From a secondary endosymbiont of Heteropsylla cubana (lineage in GTDB: Bacteria; Pseudomonadota; Gammaproteobacteria; Enterobacterales; Enterobacteriaceae), in assembly GCF_000287355.1 (NCBI RefSeq), contig NC_018420.1:806001-870000 (forward strand): DNA of 64,000 nucleotides, given 5' to 3'. The position numbers were made by a program, and so were the translations under genes. A model generated the notes under the pieces. The model did not search any database. It was not told where the DNA came from and saw only the letters and a program-made list of their open reading frames with translations. This document shows positions 11,494-23,543 of the stretch, piece by piece; within the stretch, counting starts at the first letter, position 1; each line of letters begins with the position of its first letter.

Positions 11494-11566
11494 TGCCGAT
11501 AGTAGGTATTGAACCTACAACCTGCGCGTTACGAATGCGCTGCTCTACCGATTGAGCTATATCGGC
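11494..11566 (-). tRNA. thrW: tRNA-Thr(CGT)
   Basis: The minus strand folds as a 73-nt tRNA: acceptor GCCGATA/TATCGGC, D-arm GCTC/GAGC, anticodon loop TTCGTAA (anticodon CGT), T-arm with loop TTCAATA, discriminator A. It matches E. coli thrW closely. The bottom pair of the anticodon stem next to the loop is A-C, a mismatch. The CCA end is not encoded (the next bases are TCA), so the Cca enzyme must add it. Confidence 0.95.
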
Positions 11567-12996
<1,430 letters not shown>

Positions 12997-13747
12997 AGTA
13001 TAGATCTTATTAAGATTGGTTTATTTTAAAAGTAGAGAGTTAGAGTAAATTTTTTAATATCTAGGTCTATCTTAAAATGGGTAGAAGTTGAATTTTTATC
13101 GAATGTTTTAGTTTCATAGTATTTTATGATATAAACAAATTTATTAGCGTGAATATTAGTATTTATTTATTATTAATAATAGTTGCTCTTTTTTTTATAT
13201 GCAAATTTATTGTTACTAGTATCTAACTATTTCCTTGTTTTTTTTTGTGTTTAAATTGTTGTATATTTAAAGATATATTATATTTTAATTACATGGATTT
13301 GCATGTTACTGATAAACAGCACACAAAAAGTAATTATATATTATCTATGAATCGTTTATTATGATTAAATTTTTATACATATTCTTTTTTTTAAAGCCTA
13401 CGAAAGAAATCATAATAATTAGGTTCATAGTGTCATGAGTACAGTTAATAAGTAATTCATAGTCTAGGTTAATGTTTATATAATTTATATAGATAATGTT
13501 ATCATTTATTAAATAGTTTTATTTTAAAACGTAATAAAGATTTAATTTGATTTATAATTTACTTATATTATTAATATTTAAATAAAATCTAATTATTTTT
13601 TTTTAAATATTAATTGTTATTAATCTCATATTAAGTTTAAATATTATGATAAGCAGTCTATTTTAAAATTATATTGTAGTGTTAATTGGCACTGGATCTC
13701 TTTACTAATCAAGATTAAAGTAGATTTATTTATTATAGTTTATGTAA
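12997..13747. other. Intergenic, no gene seen
   Basis: A/T-rich DNA between convergent trxB and tsaC. A weak hairpin (ATCTT, ATT, AAGAT) lies about 15 bp after the trxB stop and could be a poor terminator. Confidence 0.5.
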
Positions 13748-14320
13748 CTAATTATTTCTAATTACCTTTCCGCTTAAAGCATCAAGTATTATAGAAGGTT
13801 TTTTTTGGCCTGCTATCGCTTCCTCTAGAACGGGAAATGCAGTTCCAAATTGTTCTCGTATTTCTTCGGCAGTCATCGCTGGGGGTTGACCTGTTAGGTT
13901 TGCACTGGTAGAAATAAGTGCTTTTCCAAATGCAAGAGAGAGTCGTTGTATTGGTTCAAACGCACTAACCCTTACAGCTATAGATTTATGGGTTCCTGTG
14001 ATCCAAATTGGAGTCGCAGGATGAGCTGGTATTACCCATGTAATTGGGCCGGGCCAACTGGAAAAAATACGAGTTTTTATAGCCTCGTTTAAAGCTTCAT
14101 TATTAATATATTTTTTTAATTGAGTATAATGTGCAGCAACTAAAATAAATCCTTTTTCCCACGATCGTTTTTTTAGTTTCAAAAGCGCTTGAACTGCATA
14201 TTTTTTCTCGGGATCACAACCTAACCCAAAAACAGCTTCAGTTGGATAAGCAATAACATCTTGATTGTGAAGTGCAAAAACAAGATCTGTGATATTGCTA
14301 GAAAGAGATGTAATTTTCAT
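13748..14320 (-). CDS. tsaC: L-threonylcarbamoyladenylate synthase TsaC
   Basis: YrdC/Sua5-family enzyme that makes threonylcarbamoyl-AMP from Thr, bicarbonate and ATP, the first step of the t6A37 modification of ANN-decoding tRNAs. The 190-residue product has AYPTEAVFGLGCDP near the N-terminus, the SWPGPITWV stretch, the basic SIAVRVS segment and the STSANLTGQPP motif. Length equals E. coli TsaC (190). In E. coli it lies in a cluster divergent from def-fmt; here it is on the same strand as def and separated from it by tRNA-Thr and trxB, so the region has been rearranged. Confidence 0.95.
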   Translation of the reverse strand: MKITSLSSNITDLVFALHNQDVIAYPTEAVFGLGCDPEKKYAVQALLKLKKRSWEKGFILVAAHYTQLKKYINNEALNEAIKTRIFSSWPGPITWVIPAHPATPIWITGTHKSIAVRVSAFEPIQRLSLAFGKALISTSANLTGQPPAMTAEEIREQFGTAFPVLEEAIAGQKKPSIILDALSGKVIRNN

Positions 14321-15504
14321 AATAATATAGCACCGACATACTAGTTATATGACCCATTAAGGTTCCTTTTATCAAGCTTAAAAAAAAGACAATAGATCTT
14401 ATTGGATCTAATCTTTGCCAATAAAAATATTTATAAAATTTTAATTTGAATTAAAATAATTAGTTTAATTTTTAATTAATTCCTTTTATTTTTTTTGTTA
14501 TTTTAACTAGAATTCTTCTTCTATCGTATTATAAGAAAACTAACTAAAAGATTTTTTTTGATTTGTTTTGTTTTAATGGAGAACAACAATAAACTATATC
14601 GCTTAAAAATCCATTTACATTTTTTAGAACATATATACGTAAGTAGAAAAAAACCTCTACAAAATGGCGGTTGAGAAAAAGATTTGATAAAAAAATATCA
14701 TTAAACTCATTTTTTCATACAATAAACATTTAGAAAATATCTAATAATGTTTTTATTTTTATGCGATAAGGTATGATACGTTAATTTCTGTTTTTATAAA
14801 TTTATTTTTCAAAAAAAAATGAATATTTGTACAATAATTAGCTAACTTATTAGACTTGTGAAAGATGATGGGTTTTTATATATACGAATTTTGTTAACAA
14901 ATGAAAAGAAATCATACTGTGACTCTATCATAATTTAGGTCATAAGGAAGAGTTTACTCATCAATAAATTCATAGATAAGAAATAATTTAATGAACATAT
15001 GTTAAAAAAAATAAACCATATTCTCTATAATAAATATTGTTATTTATATTATAATGTTAGGTATTAATTATTAATTTAGAATAAATTATAAAATATGTTT
15101 AATGATTTATAATGCTAGTTATTTAAATAATTACTACTCTGTTGATCATAGTAATTATTTTTATATACATGAATTTATAAAAAGTAGTTAATGTTTTTTT
15201 TTAAAACTTTTTTATTTAAAAATTTTTAACAAACGTGCTGTTTACTAGCTCAATTTAAAAGTATTGATTTACTTGAAGTATTTAAAATTTTTTTAGACGA
15301 TAAAAAGTTTTTATTTATTACATTTAATAAGATTTTTATCTTTTATTTTAAGTTTTAATAATAACGGATAGTTTTTTATTTATATGATAAAAATCATGCT
15401 TATTTGCACCTATATTTGTTGAAATAAATATTAATTTATTATTTTTAATATTTATGCACTTCTGGATCGTAAGATGTATAATCAAGCTTTTATTTATTTC
15501 TTTG
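14321..15504. other. Intergenic, no gene seen
   Basis: A/T-rich, no frame of note. aroE, the usual neighbour after tsaC, is not recognisable here. Confidence 0.5.
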
Positions 15505-16190
15505 AATAACTCACCTGTTGATGAAAAATAATTTTTTTATCGTGCGAAATAATTAAGCGGGTATACTCTTGATGAATTATCTATTCAGGCAAATTTAGTG
15601 ATCCCTGTTAATCTTATACGCAATAAAGAATAGAGAAGAGATTGGATGTTTATTAGAACATTATCTTGGTGCTCGTCCTAGAAGTAGATCTGAACGGGAT
15701 TTCAAAACTATTGGTGTTGAGCTAAAAACTATTCCAATAGATTCTATTAGTCGACCTTTAGAAGCCACTTTTCGTTGCTATGGCTCCATTGATCCGTAAT
15801 ACTGATATAACTTGGAAGAGTGCTTATATTTGGCTATAAATTAGCGCGGGTACTTTGGATTCCTGTTGAAGGGTTATATACGATTCTTTTAGCATCCATC
15901 GGATTTTAGATCTACTATTGCTGAACCCCGAATAAAGAAGAAAAATTAGAGTTGCATCGAGATTGGGAAGGGTTAATGAATCTAATTGTATCAGGCAAAG
16001 TTGGAAAAAAATTACGACTCGATATGGGCAAGTGCTACAATTAGGGCCGAAAGCAGTCAATAATCGATCTTTAACAGCTGCAATAGGTGAATTGAGCCAA
16101 CCTATCTTTACGTTACCGCGCGCGTTTTATTATAAAAAAATTTTACTAAAAAATATTAGCTCAATATTTATGGTCTTGATCAAAATAATA
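15505..16190 (+). pseudogene. mutH: mutH pseudogene (mismatch-repair endonuclease)
   Basis: MutH nicks the unmethylated GATC strand in methyl-directed mismatch repair. Here the gene is still readable along its length but in several frames. SGYTLDELS lies near 15.55 kb. An open stretch 15638-15796 contains LLEHYLGARP, then RDFKTIGVELKTIP with the catalytic D, E and K, and stops at TAA 15797. RVLWIPVEGE-like sequence follows near 15.85 kb. The 3' part, [20 protein letters not shown] to LPRAFYYKK, is readable from 15963. At least three stop codons and two frameshifts break it, so no full MutH can be made. It lies downstream of bamB, where der is usually found, and not in its usual rppH context. 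Confidence 0.92.
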
Positions 16191-16501
16191 ATCGTTAAAA
16201 TAACGTGTTTCTCTTCGCTTGTTTTATTGCATCAATTTTTTCGAAAAAGAATATAGATATTGTTAAAGAAATTTATTTATATTATTGTGTTATATAATAA
16301 AAAGATATACAATTATATTTTTAATAAATCATATAAATAAAATATTTTATATTAATAAAATCTTGATCATGCCATTATTATAATCGCACTAAATCCTAAT
16401 TGTATTATTAATATTTGTTGTTTTTTTAAAATTAACTTTTAACATTTTTCTAATATTAAGTAATTGTTTTCTTTTTTTTTATATTCTTTAAAATCAAATA
16501 T
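16191..16501. other. Spacer between mutH relic and bamB
   Basis: A/T-rich, convergent 3' ends. In E. coli der follows bamB immediately; the space is too short and shows no trace of it. Confidence 0.5.
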
Positions 16502-17686
16502 TTATGCATTAATAGCATAAATATTACCATTTCTTGCCTGAATAATCAGTTTGTTACCAGCAACAATAGAAGTAGATATTAAACCTGTACTATTTAATTT
16601 TTTTTTAGAGATAAATTGTCCGTCCTTATTATGAAGCCAATAAAGGTATCCTTCTGCGTCACCTGTAATAATATAGTCTCGATACATGGTTGGTGGTGTG
16701 AGTTTACGATTTAGTAGCGCTTTTTGACACCAAAGAGTTTTTCCATTTTCAACATTCAGTGCTGTGATATAGTCATTTTTATCCATAACATAAATTCGAT
16801 TGTTTTCTATCAAAAAATTAGTTAAAGGACCTATTTCTCTCGACCATATTATCTGACCAGAGTAAAGATCTATCGCAGAAAAGTTGTTGTCATGAGTTAG
16901 TGTATAAATTACACCATTTATGATAATTGGTGTTGTTTTTACAGTATTTATATGAGAGGTTTCCACAGAAGAATTTATAGGTGAAATGTTTCTTTGCCAA
17001 ATTAGATGTCCTTTGTTAATCATAACAGCGCTAATAGACCCGTTATCACTCCCTATGATTGCAGCACCATACGCTATTGCTGGTGTAGAGGCACCACGTA
17101 ATTTAAGGAGGGGTACATCAAGAGAGACAGTCCATTTTACCAAACCATTTTTTTCATTAAGTCCTTGTAAAATACCATTATTAGTATGAATTACTACTAT
17201 ATTATTACTTATTACCGGTCTAGATAAACCTTCTCCGATAATGTCTGTTTCCCATATAATGGTGCCATTTTTTGCATCGAGCGAATACACTTTAGCTAAT
17301 TCACTAGCAACGTATAATCGTGAAGCAGTAGCCGCGAGACCTCCAGAAAGATTAGTAAGATCATTTTGTGAAAAAAAACCTTTTTTGACGAAAAGGTTGG
17401 TGGACCATAATTCTTTTCCACTATTAACATCGATTGCTTTTATTGTTCCTTTATGATCTGTTATGAAAATGCGGTTATCTTGCCAAGCAAACTGCACGAT
17501 AGGATAAATATTGCCATGTCCCAAACCAGATGAGTAGCTCCATATTATTTTTGGTTCAAAGTGGTTTTCTACTTTAGGTAATAATGACATACTTGTCAGA
17601 TTTTCTTTTTTGTTAAAGCAGGAACATCCATATAACAAAATAGCACCTAACATTAATGTTATAAATTTAATTACATATAATTGCAT
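16502..17686 (-). CDS. bamB: Outer membrane assembly lipoprotein BamB
   Basis: Periplasm-facing lipoprotein of the BAM complex that inserts beta-barrel proteins. The product of 394 residues (392 in E. coli) starts with a hydrophobic signal and a lipobox LLYGC with the lipidated Cys21. The rest shows repeated beta-propeller strands of the PQQ-like type (for example DVNSGKELWS, DAKNGTIIWET, DLYSGQIIWSRE, NVENGKTLWCQ). It directly follows yfgM with 9 bp between them, as in E. coli. With lspA also kept, lipoprotein maturation is at least partly retained. Confidence 0.95.
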   Translation of the reverse strand: MQLYVIKFITLMLGAILLYGCSCFNKKENLTSMSLLPKVENHFEPKIIWSYSSGLGHGNIYPIVQFAWQDNRIFITDHKGTIKAIDVNSGKELWSTNLFVKKGFFSQNDLTNLSGGLAATASRLYVASELAKVYSLDAKNGTIIWETDIIGEGLSRPVISNNIVVIHTNNGILQGLNEKNGLVKWTVSLDVPLLKLRGASTPAIAYGAAIIGSDNGSISAVMINKGHLIWQRNISPINSSVETSHINTVKTTPIIINGVIYTLTHDNNFSAIDLYSGQIIWSREIGPLTNFLIENNRIYVMDKNDYITALNVENGKTLWCQKALLNRKLTPPTMYRDYIITGDAEGYLYWLHNKDGQFISKKKLNSTGLISTSIVAGNKLIIQARNGNIYAINA

Positions 17687-17695
17687 AGAATTTTC

Positions 17696-18319
17696 TCAAC
17701 TAGGCAAATTATCGAGTTTTATGCGGACAAGCATCTTTAATGCTCCTGAACATAAGGCTTGTTTGTAAGCAGCTCGCGCTTCCTTGTTGTTACCTTTTAT
17801 TGACTGTATATCACCATAGATATCGGCTACTAGGGCAATCCACCCCTCACCCTTAATTTTAGTGAGAGTTTTTAATGCACTATTTATATGTTTCTGTTCT
17901 AGTTGTAATCGCGCTAGTCGTAATCTAATAAGTGATTGTAAATTAGAATCACGAGTTTGAATTAGCGATTTTTTCAGCTGATTTTCAGCTTTAAGAAAAT
18001 CACCTTTTTCTATAAATCGGCGGGCTAGATCCATTGAGACAAACGCATCGTAGTTATTGCTCTTGATATTAGAATAATATTGCACGATATTTAATAATCG
18101 AGAATCAGCTGTTTTTTTATTTAAAGCTGTGTGTAGTTGACGCCAGGTATATGATTCTTTAATCATAACATCATTATTATGCTGATATTGATTCCAATAA
18201 CACCAAAGTATCAGAGCGCTAATGCTAAATGCGATTCCTATTGCTAACGATTTTTTATAACTAATAAAAAAATGAAAAAATAGGCTGCATCGTTTTTTAT
18301 TAGCTGTGCATAGATTCAT
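17696..18319 (-). CDS. yfgM: Periplasmic SecYEG-associated chaperone YfgM
   Basis: Single-pass inner-membrane protein with a periplasmic TPR-like domain that in E. coli associates with SecYEG and PpiD. I start at ATG 18319: it puts 22 residues before the membrane segment KSLAIGIAFSISALILWCYW, exactly as in E. coli, giving 207 residues (206 in E. coli). An alternative TTG at 18343 overlaps the hisS stop codon and adds eight residues. The N-terminal 20 residues differ from the acidic E. coli start, while the C-terminal half (RLRLARLQLEQ, TIKGEGW-like IKGEGWIALVADIYGD) is well conserved. Lies between hisS and bamB in the normal operon. Confidence 0.88.
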   Translation of the reverse strand: MNLCTANKKRCSLFFHFFISYKKSLAIGIAFSISALILWCYWNQYQHNNDVMIKESYTWRQLHTALNKKTADSRLLNIVQYYSNIKSNNYDAFVSMDLARRFIEKGDFLKAENQLKKSLIQTRDSNLQSLIRLRLARLQLEQKHINSALKTLTKIKGEGWIALVADIYGDIQSIKGNNKEARAAYKQALCSGALKMLVRIKLDNLPS

Positions 18320-18339
18320 TTTTATGAAAAACCTTTTCT

Positions 18340-19614
18340 TCAATTTACAATTAACTCCAGTCGATTAGCGACGTCTCTTTGATGTACTATTTCTTGATTA
18401 CCTGTATCTAGATATTTGATCACTACTCTTCCAGATTCTACTTCTTTCTTCCCTAAAATTAAAACAATTTTAGCTTTACACTTATCAGCATGGATAAACT
18501 GTTTTTTTACACTTTCTTTACCGTAATTGGTAATTAAACGTAAAGAAGGAAGAGCATCCCTTAATTGCTCTGCTAGCTGAAGTGCTTCACTTTGTAAGCT
18601 TTTTTCTGCTAAAATTAAATACACGTCAACATGTCTTGTGATAGCACAATTAGGCATCACTGCGTGCATTAAACACATGAGGCGATCTAGCCCTAAAGCA
18701 AAACCAACTGCAGGGGTGGTTCGTCCGCCGAGTTGCTCAACTAGACCATCGTAACGTCCACCTCCGCAAATAGTTCTTTGTGACCCCAAAGAGGTTGCAA
18801 TCCACTCAAAAACTGTATTATTGTAATAGTCTAAACCTCGCACTAATCTCGGATTAATAGTATATGTAATTTTAGATCGGTCTAAAAGATGACATAAAGT
18901 ATCAAAATGAATTTGAGAATGATCATCAAGATAATCAGTTAAAACTGGTGCATCATGAAGGAGAACCTGAATATCAGGATTTTTTGTATCTAATATTCGC
19001 ATCGGATTAGTATGCATACGACGCTGGCAATCTTCATCCAATTGATTTTCATGTTTTTTTAAAAATCTTACTAATTCCTCACGATATCGTATCCTTGAAT
19101 CAATCGAGCCAATGGAATTTAATTCTAATGCTACATATTTGGTAATTCCGAGTGTTTGCCAACAACGAGCAGTGAGAAGAAGAAGTTCGGTTTCTACAAC
19201 TGGTCCTTGCTCACCAAATATTTCAACACCTATTTGGTTAAATTGACGATAACGGCCTTTCTGTGGGCGTTCATACCGAAACATTGGTCCCATATACCAC
19301 ATGCGTTGTTCTTGATTATATAGTAAACCATGTTCAATACTTGCACGTACGCAACCGGACGTGCCTTCTGGTCTAAGGCTTAAGCTTTTATTATTAGGAT
19401 CAAGAAAAGTATACATTTCTTTTCCTACTACATCAGTCACTTGTCCAATGGCGCGTTGAAACAATTGGGTTTGTTCGATGATCGGTAGTCGAATTTCGGT
19501 ATAGCCATACTTAGATAATATATTTTTAATTATACTTTCTACACGTTGCCATAGCGCGGTTTCATGAGGTAAATAGTCTTTCATTCCGCGAATAGCTTGG
19601 ATCTTTTTTGGCAT
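18340..19614 (-). CDS. hisS: Histidyl-tRNA synthetase
   Basis: Class II synthetase charging tRNA-His. Length is 424 residues, identical to E. coli. It has motif 2 ([19 protein letters not shown]), the HisA motif LVRGLDYYN and motif 3 ([11 protein letters not shown]), then the C-terminal anticodon-binding domain. It lies 16 bp after ispG; its TGA stop lies about 20 bp upstream of the chosen yfgM ATG, so the genes are probably translationally linked. Confidence 0.97.
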   Translation of the reverse strand: MPKKIQAIRGMKDYLPHETALWQRVESIIKNILSKYGYTEIRLPIIEQTQLFQRAIGQVTDVVGKEMYTFLDPNNKSLSLRPEGTSGCVRASIEHGLLYNQEQRMWYMGPMFRYERPQKGRYRQFNQIGVEIFGEQGPVVETELLLLTARCWQTLGITKYVALELNSIGSIDSRIRYREELVRFLKKHENQLDEDCQRRMHTNPMRILDTKNPDIQVLLHDAPVLTDYLDDHSQIHFDTLCHLLDRSKITYTINPRLVRGLDYYNNTVFEWIATSLGSQRTICGGGRYDGLVEQLGGRTTPAVGFALGLDRLMCLMHAVMPNCAITRHVDVYLILAEKSLQSEALQLAEQLRDALPSLRLITNYGKESVKKQFIHADKCKAKIVLILGKKEVESGRVVIKYLDTGNQEIVHQRDVANRLELIVN

Positions 19615-19630
19615 CTTGAATTTATATCCT

Positions 19631-20755
19631 CTATTCTTTCTCTATTAGATGGACAGTGATACGATTATTCTTATCTATAATTGCTGCTTTTTTGCGAATT
19701 CGAGCTTCTAATTGATCAATGATTAATGTATTATCCAAACGTTCTTTTTGGCGAATACCATGTTCATAATAGCTGCTTTTATTATGACTACCAGTTACAC
19801 CCACTGTAGATAGTGTCGCTTCACCTGGACCATTTACTACACAACCGATAATAGATACATCCATGGGTGTGAGGATGTCATTTAATCGTTTTTCCAAGGT
19901 GTTGACGGTATTGATAACATCAAATTCTTGACGTGAACACGTTGGGCAAGCAATGAAATTAATGCCATGCATACGAATCTGTAGTGATCTCAGTATGTCG
20001 AAAGCAACCTTTACTTCTTCTATAGGGTCAGCCGCTAAAGAAATACGCAGGGTGTCACCTATTCCTTCGCTCAAGAGAAGACCAAGGCCAACTGCAGATT
20101 TTACAGCCCCACTACGCGCTCCTCCAGATTCAGTTATTCCGAGATGCAGAGGCTGATCTATCTGAGAAGCGAGAAGCCGATATGATTGTACAGCTAAAGA
20201 AACATCAGATGCTTTCACACTGACCTTAAACATATCAAAGTTAAGTCGGTCAAGAATATCTATATGTCGCATAGCTGACTCTAAAAGAGCTTCCGGTGTA
20301 GGTATACCGTATTTTTTTTGTAAACTTTTCTCAAGAGAACCAGCATTCACTCCAATACGGATTGGGATATTGTGATCACGAGCACAATCTACCACGGAGC
20401 GGATACGTGATTCATTACCGATATTTCCTGGATTTATACGTAAACAATCGACACCATATTTAGCAACTTTGAGAGCTATGCGATAATCGAAATGAATATC
20501 TGCCACTAAAGAAACAGACACTTGTTGTTTTATAAGTTTTAATCCCTCCGCAGCATCCATATCTGGAACAGATACACGAACAATATCAACACCGCTGCGC
20601 TCTAACGCCCGTATTTGTTGAACTGTTGCTGAAACATCAGTAGTCTTAGTATTAGTCATCGATTGAACTGCAATGGGAGCGTTATTTCCGATTGGGACCT
20701 TCCCAACATAAATACGCTTTGATTTTCGACGGATTATAGGTATGAAACTATGCAT
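19631..20755 (-). CDS. ispG: 4-hydroxy-3-methylbut-2-enyl diphosphate synthase IspG
   Basis: [4Fe-4S] enzyme of the methylerythritol phosphate pathway that makes HMBPP from MEcPP. The 374-residue product has the three cluster cysteines Cys270 and Cys273 (ACPTCSRQ) and Cys305 ([10 protein letters not shown]) and the N-terminal TIM-barrel stretches. The next enzyme of the pathway, IspH, is encoded at 41.8 kb, so the final two steps are both present in this window. Sits between the rodZ relic and hisS, as in E. coli. Confidence 0.97.
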   Translation of the reverse strand: MHSFIPIIRRKSKRIYVGKVPIGNNAPIAVQSMTNTKTTDVSATVQQIRALERSGVDIVRVSVPDMDAAEGLKLIKQQVSVSLVADIHFDYRIALKVAKYGVDCLRINPGNIGNESRIRSVVDCARDHNIPIRIGVNAGSLEKSLQKKYGIPTPEALLESAMRHIDILDRLNFDMFKVSVKASDVSLAVQSYRLLASQIDQPLHLGITESGGARSGAVKSAVGLGLLLSEGIGDTLRISLAADPIEEVKVAFDILRSLQIRMHGINFIACPTCSRQEFDVINTVNTLEKRLNDILTPMDVSIIGCVVNGPGEATLSTVGVTGSHNKSSYYEHGIRQKERLDNTLIIDQLEARIRKKAAIIDKNNRITVHLIEKE

Positions 20756-20794
20756 TAAACTTTCTCCACCCTTGCCGACTAGTATGATTTTTTA

Positions 20795-20940
20795 TTAAAA
20801 AGCAATAAGTTGCATAATGTGATATGATCGACTAAAACGATTGAAATCTACCGATTTACCTTTATAGTGCACTTGAATAATGGAAGGACTACCAATTTTA
20901 ATGTATATGAAGCTTTATCTGCAAGATTGAGTTGGTTTTT
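20795..20940 (-). pseudogene. rodZ: Detached C-terminal domain relic of rodZ
   Basis: On the minus strand, in a frame shifted relative to the rodZ N-terminal ORF, I read ASYTLKIGSPSIIQVHYKGK followed by SVDFNRF, ending at TAA 20795-20797. E. coli RodZ ends with [20 protein letters not shown] and PVDLSRF, so this is the periplasmic beta domain of RodZ. No start codon or ribosome site precedes it and the linker between it and the N-terminal half is degraded. It cannot be joined to the N-terminal half without frame correction. Confidence 0.88.
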
Positions 20941-21142
20941 TTTTAAAACGCATATTACTGTTTTTATATATCTTTAATTGTAATTTTCTAGAAAATACTG
21001 GCCAAATAAACTTATAACCTAAGTGTTAACATTAAATTAATGAGAATATATTCTAATTTCAGCGATTTAATATAAATTATAGAAAACATGTAGAAATTAG
21101 GATTGGTTACTTGACCTGATTTTATTGCTGAGGTCAGACAAC

Positions 21143-21643
21143 TTAAATCATTTGTTCTTGCGATTGTTGACATGATTTTATCTCTACGAAATAACATGAA
21201 GATTGAGTTGTTATGTTAGCAGTATCTGGTTGTTCTTGATAATTTTTCAACCACCAGGAAGCCATGAAACAAATCACTATAAATAGGACAATCCATATAA
21301 AATTCATTAACCAATTTTCATGTTTTCTAGTTGTTTTTCTAAACAAAAAACACTTCCGTGGTTCTATTTTCGATAGTTGTATTGGATATTGTTTCGTGAT
21401 GATGGGAGTCAGTTCTTCTTCAGAAAGATGTACTAAGCGTGCATAAGAACGAATATAGCCACGTAAAAAAGTTGTAGAAAGATTAGGGTTGACCTGATCG
21501 TCTTCGATATCCCGAATAGTAGATAGTTTAAGGCATAGTCGTTCGGCTATTACCTGTTGGCTTAAACCCATACCTTCTCGAGCTCGACGTAACCGTCCGC
21601 CTGTTGTGATTGGTGGTGTATCTTGAAGCACTTCAGTCTTCAT
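21143..21643 (-). CDS. rodZ: RodZ, N-terminal half only (truncated)
   Basis: RodZ links the actin-like MreB filament to the membrane and the elongation machinery. This 166-residue frame keeps the cytoplasmic helix-turn-helix domain (GLSQQVIAERLCLKLSTIRD, then FLRGYIRSYARLV), which is the MreB-binding part in E. coli, and one membrane helix (LMNFIWIVLFIVICFMASWWL). It stops soon after, whereas E. coli RodZ has 337 residues. The missing periplasmic domain survives as an out-of-frame relic at 20795-20940. Whether the short protein is functional is unknown: the MreB-binding and anchoring parts are clean, which favours retention, but the gene may simply be early in decay. Confidence 0.85.
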   Translation of the reverse strand: MKTEVLQDTPPITTGGRLRRAREGMGLSQQVIAERLCLKLSTIRDIEDDQVNPNLSTTFLRGYIRSYARLVHLSEEELTPIITKQYPIQLSKIEPRKCFLFRKTTRKHENWLMNFIWIVLFIVICFMASWWLKNYQEQPDTANITTQSSCYFVEIKSCQQSQEQMI

Positions 21644-22442
21644 GAGTTGGAAATTACTGTGATAATTTTCGGATAATAAAATATTTACCCAAGCTTTTTC
21701 ATATAAACGTTACATACTATTTTCTAAGTTGGTTAATTTAGATGAACAATTGTATCATTATCAATTTCTAGCTTTTGGCAAAAAGTATATAATAAAACTA
21801 TGTATCGTAGAGCGTTTATTCTTTAAAGTTTTCGCTTGATATTTATTAATGTATGATATGAAACCTCCACAATATATTAGGTAGAAGGTAGTTTCTTTAC
21901 CTTTCGTGTAAAGAAAATATTTAGTTGTAAACTACTTCCTGATTTGTAAAAATTTACAGATATACTCTGATACTAGTCGATTTTATCGAAAATTAACAAT
22001 TAATGCAATTTTAAGAAAGTGCTAATTTTAAAAGTATATAAGAACTTAAATGATATCAAAAAGCACCTTGTTTGTATTTATTGTAACATAATTTTATAGA
22101 TAATTTTCTTAGATTCTAAGATAGCAGTTTTTATCGGTTTTATTAATTAATAGACTTTTTATCTTTATTTATTATTTAATTAATTAAATTTTTAAATTAA
22201 CAGTTATAAAATAGGATCTATTTCTAATACTTAAGCAATTAAGCTATATTTAGTTTTCAGCCTAGATAATATGCAGCAATAGAGGGGGATCATTGAAATA
22301 AATCTATATTGCGAATATATAAACAATAGCTAATAAAGAAATTAATAATTTTTGTAAAAGTAATAATACGATTAGCTAATCTATATTATTTTTTTAGTAA
22401 GATAGTTGATAGGCAATATCAAATATTTCCATTTAAAAAACT
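21644..22442. other. Intergenic between rlmN and rodZ, no gene seen
   Basis: About 800 bp. Some enterobacteria carry pilW here, but I recognise no relic. A/T-rich throughout. Confidence 0.5.
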
Positions 22443-23543
22443 TTATTTCATATACTTTTCGTCTGATCGTATATACTCTTGAGAAAGAAAACGTTTTGTT
22501 CGGTCGATAATTTCTCCGGATAATTGTCCACAAGCAGCGTCAATATCAACACCGCGTGTTTTACGTATAATAACAGTAAAACCATAACCTCTTAATATCT
22601 TAGCAAATCGATCTATGTGATTATGCGAGCTACAAGTGTAAGGTGCATTTGGAAATGGATTCCAAGGGATAAGATTAATCTTGCAAGATATATTTTTTAA
22701 AAGTTTTGCTAATTCATGAGCGTGTTCAATCTTATCATTAATTTGTTTTAGCATCACGTATTCTATGGTAACACCGTTTTTATTTGCTTGTGAGTGTTCT
22801 AAATAACGAGATACCGCTAATAGAAGAGCTTCAATATTATATTTATGGTTAATTGGAACAATTTCGTTGCGAATAGTATTGTTTGGTGCATGAAGAGAAA
22901 TAGCCAGCGTAACATCTATCATCTTTCCTAGGATTTCTAATCCTGGAACGACGCCAGAAGTAGAGAGTGTAACTCGTCGTTTTGATAAACCAAATCCAAA
23001 ATCATCTAACATAATTTCTATTGCAGGTATTACATTTGTTAGATTTAACAGAGGTTCACCCATTCCCATAATAACTATATTAGTAATAGAGCGTCGGTGT
23101 AAAGGGTTGGTTAGACCAATAATCTTTGATGCTTGCCAAACTTGACCGATAATTTCTGAAACACGAAGATTGCGATTAAACCCTTGTTGAGCGGTAGCGC
23201 AGAAAGTGCATTTTAAAGCACACCCAACTTGGGTTGATATACATAATGTGGCCCGTTTTTTTTCGGGGATATAGACCATCTCAACTTGTTGATGATCTAT
23301 GATAATACTCCATTTGATAGTTCCGTCAGATGACCGTTTTTCTTGAGCAATTTTCGGTGCACGAATTTCTGCTAAATTTTTTAATTTAGTTCGCAAATTT
23401 TTATTAATGTTTGTCATTTGATCGAAATCATTGCAGAAATAACAATAAATCCATTTCATCACTTGATCAGCACGAAAAGCTTTTTCTCCCAATGATAGGA
23501 AAAAATCTCGCAATTGCTGGCGGTTCATATCCAATAGGTTCAT
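22443..23543 (-). CDS. rlmN: Dual-specificity 23S rRNA/tRNA C2-methyltransferase RlmN
   Basis: Radical SAM enzyme that methylates A2503 of 23S rRNA and A37 of some tRNAs. The 4Fe-4S motif CALKCTFC supplies Cys108, Cys112 and Cys115, and the methyl-carrier Cys338 lies in AACGQLSG. Cys101 matches E. coli Cys118. The product (366 residues) starts [10 protein letters not shown] and lacks the 17 poorly conserved residues at the E. coli N-terminus, otherwise full length. First gene of the rlmN-to-bamB cluster. Confidence 0.96.
   Translation of the reverse strand: MNLLDMNRQQLRDFFLSLGEKAFRADQVMKWIYCYFCNDFDQMTNINKNLRTKLKNLAEIRAPKIAQEKRSSDGTIKWSIIIDHQQVEMVYIPEKKRATLCISTQVGCALKCTFCATAQQGFNRNLRVSEIIGQVWQASKIIGLTNPLHRRSITNIVIMGMGEPLLNLTNVIPAIEIMLDDFGFGLSKRRVTLSTSGVVPGLEILGKMIDVTLAISLHAPNNTIRNEIVPINHKYNIEALLLAVSRYLEHSQANKNGVTIEYVMLKQINDKIEHAHELAKLLKNISCKINLIPWNPFPNAPYTCSSHNHIDRFAKILRGYGFTVIIRKTRGVDIDAACGQLSGEIIDRTKRFLSQEYIRSDEKYMK

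Noticed and set aside
16986-17456. Plus-strand ORFs of 67 and 71 codons across bamB
   Set aside because: Opposite-strand shadows of a well conserved gene.
21012-21197. 61-codon ORF overlapping the end of rodZ
   Set aside because: It is part of the decaying RodZ linker in a second frame and has no independent support.
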